The notes under the pieces were generated by a model, which saw only the letters and a list, made by a program, of their open reading frames with translations, was not told where the DNA came from and ran no database searches. From the NCBI GenBank assembly GCA_002353635.1, contig DEKA01000022.1, positions 77,841 to 86,725 on the forward strand: 8,885 nt of DNA, given 5' to 3'. The DNA is from Lachnospiraceae bacterium UBA2734. Its GTDB lineage: Bacteria > Bacillota > Clostridia > Lachnospirales > Lachnospiraceae. Every line of letters starts with the position of its first letter. Within the stretch, counting starts at the first letter, position 1. Positions 5,506-8,885 of the stretch are shown piece by piece. The position numbers were made by a program, and so were the translations under genes.

Positions 5506-8500
5506 ATGAGCGAAGTCAGAAGAGTCTATGTGGAGAAAAAAAGACCGTATGATGTCAAGGCAAGACAGCGTCTTGAGGAGATTCATACATTTCTGGGCGT
5601 CAAAGATGTCGAAGATCTGCGGCTGTTCATCAGATATGATGTCGAGAACATCCGCAGCGATGTTTTCGAAACAGCCTGCAGATGTGTTTTCTCTGAGCCG
5701 CCTGTGGACAATCTGTATCAGGAGAAGATCGAAATCCCAGAGGGCGCGAGAGTTTTCTCGGTTGAGGCTCTTCCCGGACAGTTCGACCAAAGGGCAGATT
5801 CCGCCGTGCAGTGCATTCAGCTCCTGAACCCCGATTCTCATGTCGTGATCCGGACAGCGGAGACCTACGTTCTTATAGGTAAGATCACGGATGATGAGTT
5901 CGAGAGAATCAAGAAGGATATCATCAACCCTGTTGATTCGAGAGAGACCGGCATGGATAAGCCGGATACCCTGGCTGAGGATTATCCGCAGGCGCCGGAC
6001 GTAAAGATTTTCACAGGCTTTACGAAGATGGGCAGAGAGGATCTGAAGAAGCTCTACGATTCCCTCGGTCTTGCCATGACATTTGAAGATTTTCAGTGGA
6101 TTCAGAACTATTTTAACGGATCATTCGATGGCAGCACGCCGAGAGACCCCTCTATGACAGAGATCCGCGTTCTCGACACATATTGGTCAGATCACTGCCG
6201 CCACACCACCTACAACACAGAGATTACAGACGTCACTTTCGATGACGGCTATTATAAGGTCCCGATGGAGACCACATACCAGAGCTACAAGGACACGAGG
6301 GACATTCTCTATAAGGATCGTCCCGATAAGTTCCCGTGCCTCATGGACATGGCGCTCATCGGCATGAAGAAGCTCAAGGCCGAGGGCAAGCTCACAGACA
6401 AGGAGGAATCCCACGAGGACAATGCCTGCACGGTCATTGTTCCGATCGAGGTGGATTACGGAAACGGGCCGGAGAAAGAGGAGTGGCTCATCTTTTTCAA
6501 AAATGAGACACACAACCATCCGACGGAAATCGAGCCTTTCGGCGGCGCGGCAACGTGTCTCGGCGGTGCGATCAGAGACCCTCTCTCCGGCAGAGGATAT
6601 GTGTATCAGGCAATGCGTGTGACAGGTGCGGCAGATCCCACTGTGCCGGTATCACAGACGCTCGAGGGCAAGCTCCCGCAGAAGAAGCTTGTCACAGGTG
6701 CGGCACAGGGCTATTCCAGCTACGGCAACCAGATCGGCCTTGCGACAGGCGAGGTCAAGGAATTCTATCATCCCAACTATGTTGCCAAGAGAATGGAGAT
6801 AGGTGCTGTTATGGGCGCCGCGGCGAGAAAGAACGTTGTCCGCAAGGATCCCGTTCCGGGCGATGTGATCATTCTTCTCGGCGGACGCACAGGACGCGAC
6901 GGCATGGGCGGTGCGACAGGAGCTTCCAAGGCGCACACCGAGAAATCCCTCTCTTCCTGCGGCGCAGAGGTGCAGAAAGGTAATGCACCGACGGAGAGAA
7001 AGCTGCAGAGGCTGTTCAGACGCCCTGAAGTTACACATATGATCAAGAAGTGCAATGACTTCGGCGCAGGCGGCGTATCTGTTGCCATCGGCGAGCTGGC
7101 CAGAGGCCTTCAGGTCAATCTTGATCTTGTACCGAAGAAGTACGAGGGCCTCGACGGAACTGAGCTTGCGATCTCCGAATCCCAGGAGAGAATGGCAGTT
7201 GTCGTTGCACCGGAGGATAAAGAGCAGTTCCTGACCTATGCAGCGCAGGAGAATCTGGAGGCAACCCACGTGGCAACCGTCACGGAGGAGCCCCGCCTTG
7301 TGTTGAACTGGAGAGGCAGGCCGATCGTGGATATCTCGAGAGATTTCCTCGATACAAACGGCGCCCATCAGGAGACAAAGGTTGAGGTAGATGCTCCTTC
7401 GGAGAAGGACAACTATCTGCATAAGATCGCTGCAAAGGCGGCAGCAGACGCACTTGACGGCGCAAAAGATGATAAGGATGCAGCTGCCTTCGAAAAGGCA
7501 TTTACGGGGACGCTTGCAGACCTGAATGTCTGCTCACAGAAAGGTCTTGTGGAGAGATTTGACTCCTCCATCGGCGCCGGCACGGTGACGATGCCTTACG
7601 GCGGACAGTATCAGCTGACAGAGACGCAGGCCATGGCGGCGAAGGTTCCGGTCCTCCACGGAAAGACCGATACCATCACCATGATGAGCTTTGGCTTCGA
7701 TCCCTATATCAGCAGCTGGAGCCCGTACCACGGCTCCATCTATGCTGTGACGGAGTCTATTGCGAAGATCATCGCATCAGGCGGTGCTATGGATAAGCTC
7801 CATTTCACATTCCAGGAGTATTTCCGCAGGATGTCAAAGGAGCCGCGCCGCTGGAGTCAGCCTTTTGCTTCCCTCCTTGGCGCATACGATGCACAGATCG
7901 GTTACGGCATCGCCTCAATCGGCGGAAAGGATTCCATGTCCGGCACCTTTGATGACAAGGACAAGGAGATCAATGTACCGCCGACGCTTGTGTGCTTCGC
8001 TGTGGACATTGCAGACAAGAGTGATGTCCTTACGCCTGAGCTCAAGAACACCGGAGATGTCCTCGTCCGCTTCCGGATGCCGAAGGACGAATATGACATC
8101 CCGGTTTACGACGATGTGACAGCCCTTTATAAGAGCATCACAGGACTTATCCGCTCCGGTATCGCAAAGGCTGCCTATGCGCTGGATTCCTACGGCGCTG
8201 CTCCTGCAGCTGCGAAGATGGCTTTCGGCAACAAGCTTGGCGTAGCGTTCAGCAGTGACCTTTCTGTACGTGATCTCTTTGACAATGCAACGGGCGACAT
8301 CCTTGTCGAAGTCTCAGCAGAAGATCTGCCGGATCTTGAGAAGATGGAGGATGTCTCGTTTGATGTCATCGGCACTGTAGAGGGACCCGGCGATCCGTTT
8401 ACATACGGAAGTGCCTCTGTCTCCATGGACAGCGCGCTCGCCGATTGGAAGAAGACACTCGAGGGCGTATTCCCGACAACGGCGTCAAAGGATACCTCCA

Positions 8501-8885
8501 AAGTGGAGTCTCCTCTTTATGATGTGAAGGATTACGGCGGCGTGCATATCTGCAGCCACAAGCTCGCACAGCCGACTGTCTTTATTCCTGTGTTTCCCGG
8601 CACGAACTGCGAATACGATTCCGCAGCAGCCTTTGAAAGGGCTGGGGCGAAGGCAGACGTGCATGTCTTCCGCAACATCACGCCCGAAGGCATCAGAGAG
8701 TCTGTTGAGGAGTTCAGAAAGGCCATTCAGAACGCACAGATTATCATGTTCCCCGGCGGCTTCTCCGCAGGCGATGAGCCGGACGGATCTGCGAAGTTCT
8801 TTGCAACATCCTTCCGGAATGACCGGATCAAGGAGGCAGTCGAGGATCTCCTCGAACAGAGAGACGGCCTGATCCTCGGCATCTG
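5506..8885 (+). CDS. purL: Phosphoribosylformylglycinamidine synthase, single-chain clostridial type (3' partial)
   Basis: Fourth step of de novo purine synthesis: FGAR + glutamine + ATP give FGAM + glutamate + ADP + Pi, in the cytosol. The frame is open from ATG 5506 (ribosome site GAGGAG, six bases upstream) to the window edge: 1126 complete codons and two bases. An N-terminal PurS-like region (about 1-140) is followed by a linker and the first synthase half, with YWSDHCRHTT (226-235), NETHNHP (333-339), GGRTGRDGMGG (459-469) and NDFGAGGVS (517-525). The second synthase half includes GGKDSMSG (806-813). The class I glutaminase domain begins near 1023, with VFPGTNCEYD and PGGFSAGDE (1083-1091). 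The sequence stops after GLILGI with 'tg', the first two bases of what should be the nucleophile Cys codon (residue 1127, GICNGFQ-type elbow). Family members are about 1250 aa, so some 120 residues lie beyond the window. Fusing PurS, PurL and PurQ functions in one chain is the known clostridial form. Confidence 0.96.
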   Translation, partial: MSEVRRVYVEKKRPYDVKARQRLEEIHTFLGVKDVEDLRLFIRYDVENIRSDVFETACRCVFSEPPVDNLYQEKIEIPEGARVFSVEALPGQFDQRADSAVQCIQLLNPDSHVVIRTAETYVLIGKITDDEFERIKKDIINPVDSRETGMDKPDTLAEDYPQAPDVKIFTGFTKMGREDLKKLYDSLGLAMTFEDFQWIQNYFNGSFDGSTPRDPSMTEIRVLDTYWSDHCRHTTYNTEITDVTFDDGYYKVPMETTYQSYKDTRDILYKDRPDKFPCLMDMALIGMKKLKAEGKLTDKEESHEDNACTVIVPIEVDYGNGPEKEEWLIFFKNETHNHPTEIEPFGGAATCLGGAIRDPLSGRGYVYQAMRVTGAADPTVPVSQTLEGKLPQKKLVTGAAQGYSSYGNQIGLATGEVKEFYHPNYVAKRMEIGAVMGAAARKNVVRKDPVPGDVIILLGGRTGRDGMGGATGASKAHTEKSLSSCGAEVQKGNAPTERKLQRLFRRPEVTHMIKKCNDFGAGGVSVAIGELARGLQVNLDLVPKKYEGLDGTELAISESQERMAVVVAPEDKEQFLTYAAQENLEATHVATVTEEPRLVLNWRGRPIVDISRDFLDTNGAHQETKVEVDAPSEKDNYLHKIAAKAAADALDGAKDDKDAAAFEKAFTGTLADLNVCSQKGLVERFDSSIGAGTVTMPYGGQYQLTETQAMAAKVPVLHGKTDTITMMSFGFDPYISSWSPYHGSIYAVTESIAKIIASGGAMDKLHFTFQEYFRRMSKEPRRWSQPFASLLGAYDAQIGYGIASIGGKDSMSGTFDDKDKEINVPPTLVCFAVDIADKSDVLTPELKNTGDVLVRFRMPKDEYDIPVYDDVTALYKSITGLIRSGIAKAAYALDSYGAAPAAAKMAFGNKLGVAFSSDLSVRDLFDNATGDILVEVSAEDLPDLEKMEDVSFDVIGTVEGPGDPFTYGSASVSMDSALADWKKTLEGVFPTTASKDTSKVESPLYDVKDYGGVHICSHKLAQPTVFIPVFPGTNCEYDSAAAFERAGAKADVHVFRNITPEGIRESVEEFRKAIQNAQIIMFPGGFSAGDEPDGSAKFFATSFRNDRIKEAVEDLLEQRDGLILGI

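Noticed and set aside
6652..7422. Long minus-strand open frame (256 codons) inside purL
   Set aside because: Antisense to conserved PurL synthase motifs; composition is Cys/Leu/His rich with no domain, and no ribosome site stands out.

Overview
The window looks like ordinary chromosome from a Gram-positive, low-to-mid GC Clostridia-type bacterium (Firmicutes/Bacillota, Lachnospiraceae-like). The reasons are a ClpC-type rather than ClpA/ClpB-type Hsp100, clpC-radA synteny, a short YtrA-type GntR regulator, strong AGGAGG-type ribosome binding sites, and a single-chain clostridial PurL in place of separate PurS/PurQ/PurL. Base composition is mid-50s % GC by eye (not counted). Family- and genus-level placement is inference.

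Layout. On the + strand: a GntR/YtrA regulator (21-464), a 139-bp gap holding a plausible promoter and a short structured leader, clpC (604-3129), and radA (3119-4522), whose start lies inside the end of clpC. A 12-bp-stem terminator (4527-4562) usable in both directions closes this block. On the - strand: a VanZ-family membrane protein (4772-5359) followed by a tRNA-Trp(CCA) gene (4574-4645), which has its own promoter (4722-4750) and a leader with two perfect hairpins. A 146-bp divergent intergenic region (5360-5505) separates vanZ from purL (+ strand, 5506 to the window edge). purL is cut exactly at the catalytic Cys codon of its glutaminase domain and has no stop in the window.

How the genes work together. 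ClpC (protein unfolding and degradation with ClpP) and RadA (branch migration in recombinational repair) form a two-gene stress and maintenance unit, probably cotranscribed. The usual Bacillus partners ctsR, mcsA and mcsB are not directly upstream of clpC, and I see no CtsR or CIRCE operator. tRNA-Trp, VanZ and PurL look like independent units.

I do not see a new multi-gene system such as defence, mobile element, CRISPR or biosynthetic cluster. The observations most worth checking are at RNA and residue level: (i) the clpC leader, where the ribosome binding site is exactly complementary to the loop of an upstream GC hairpin, suggesting a switch or thermometer-like element; (ii) the twin ACGGA-loop hairpins in the tRNA-Trp leader; and (iii) a ClpC middle domain that appears to lack the aromatic contact residue used for self-inhibition in model ClpCs.
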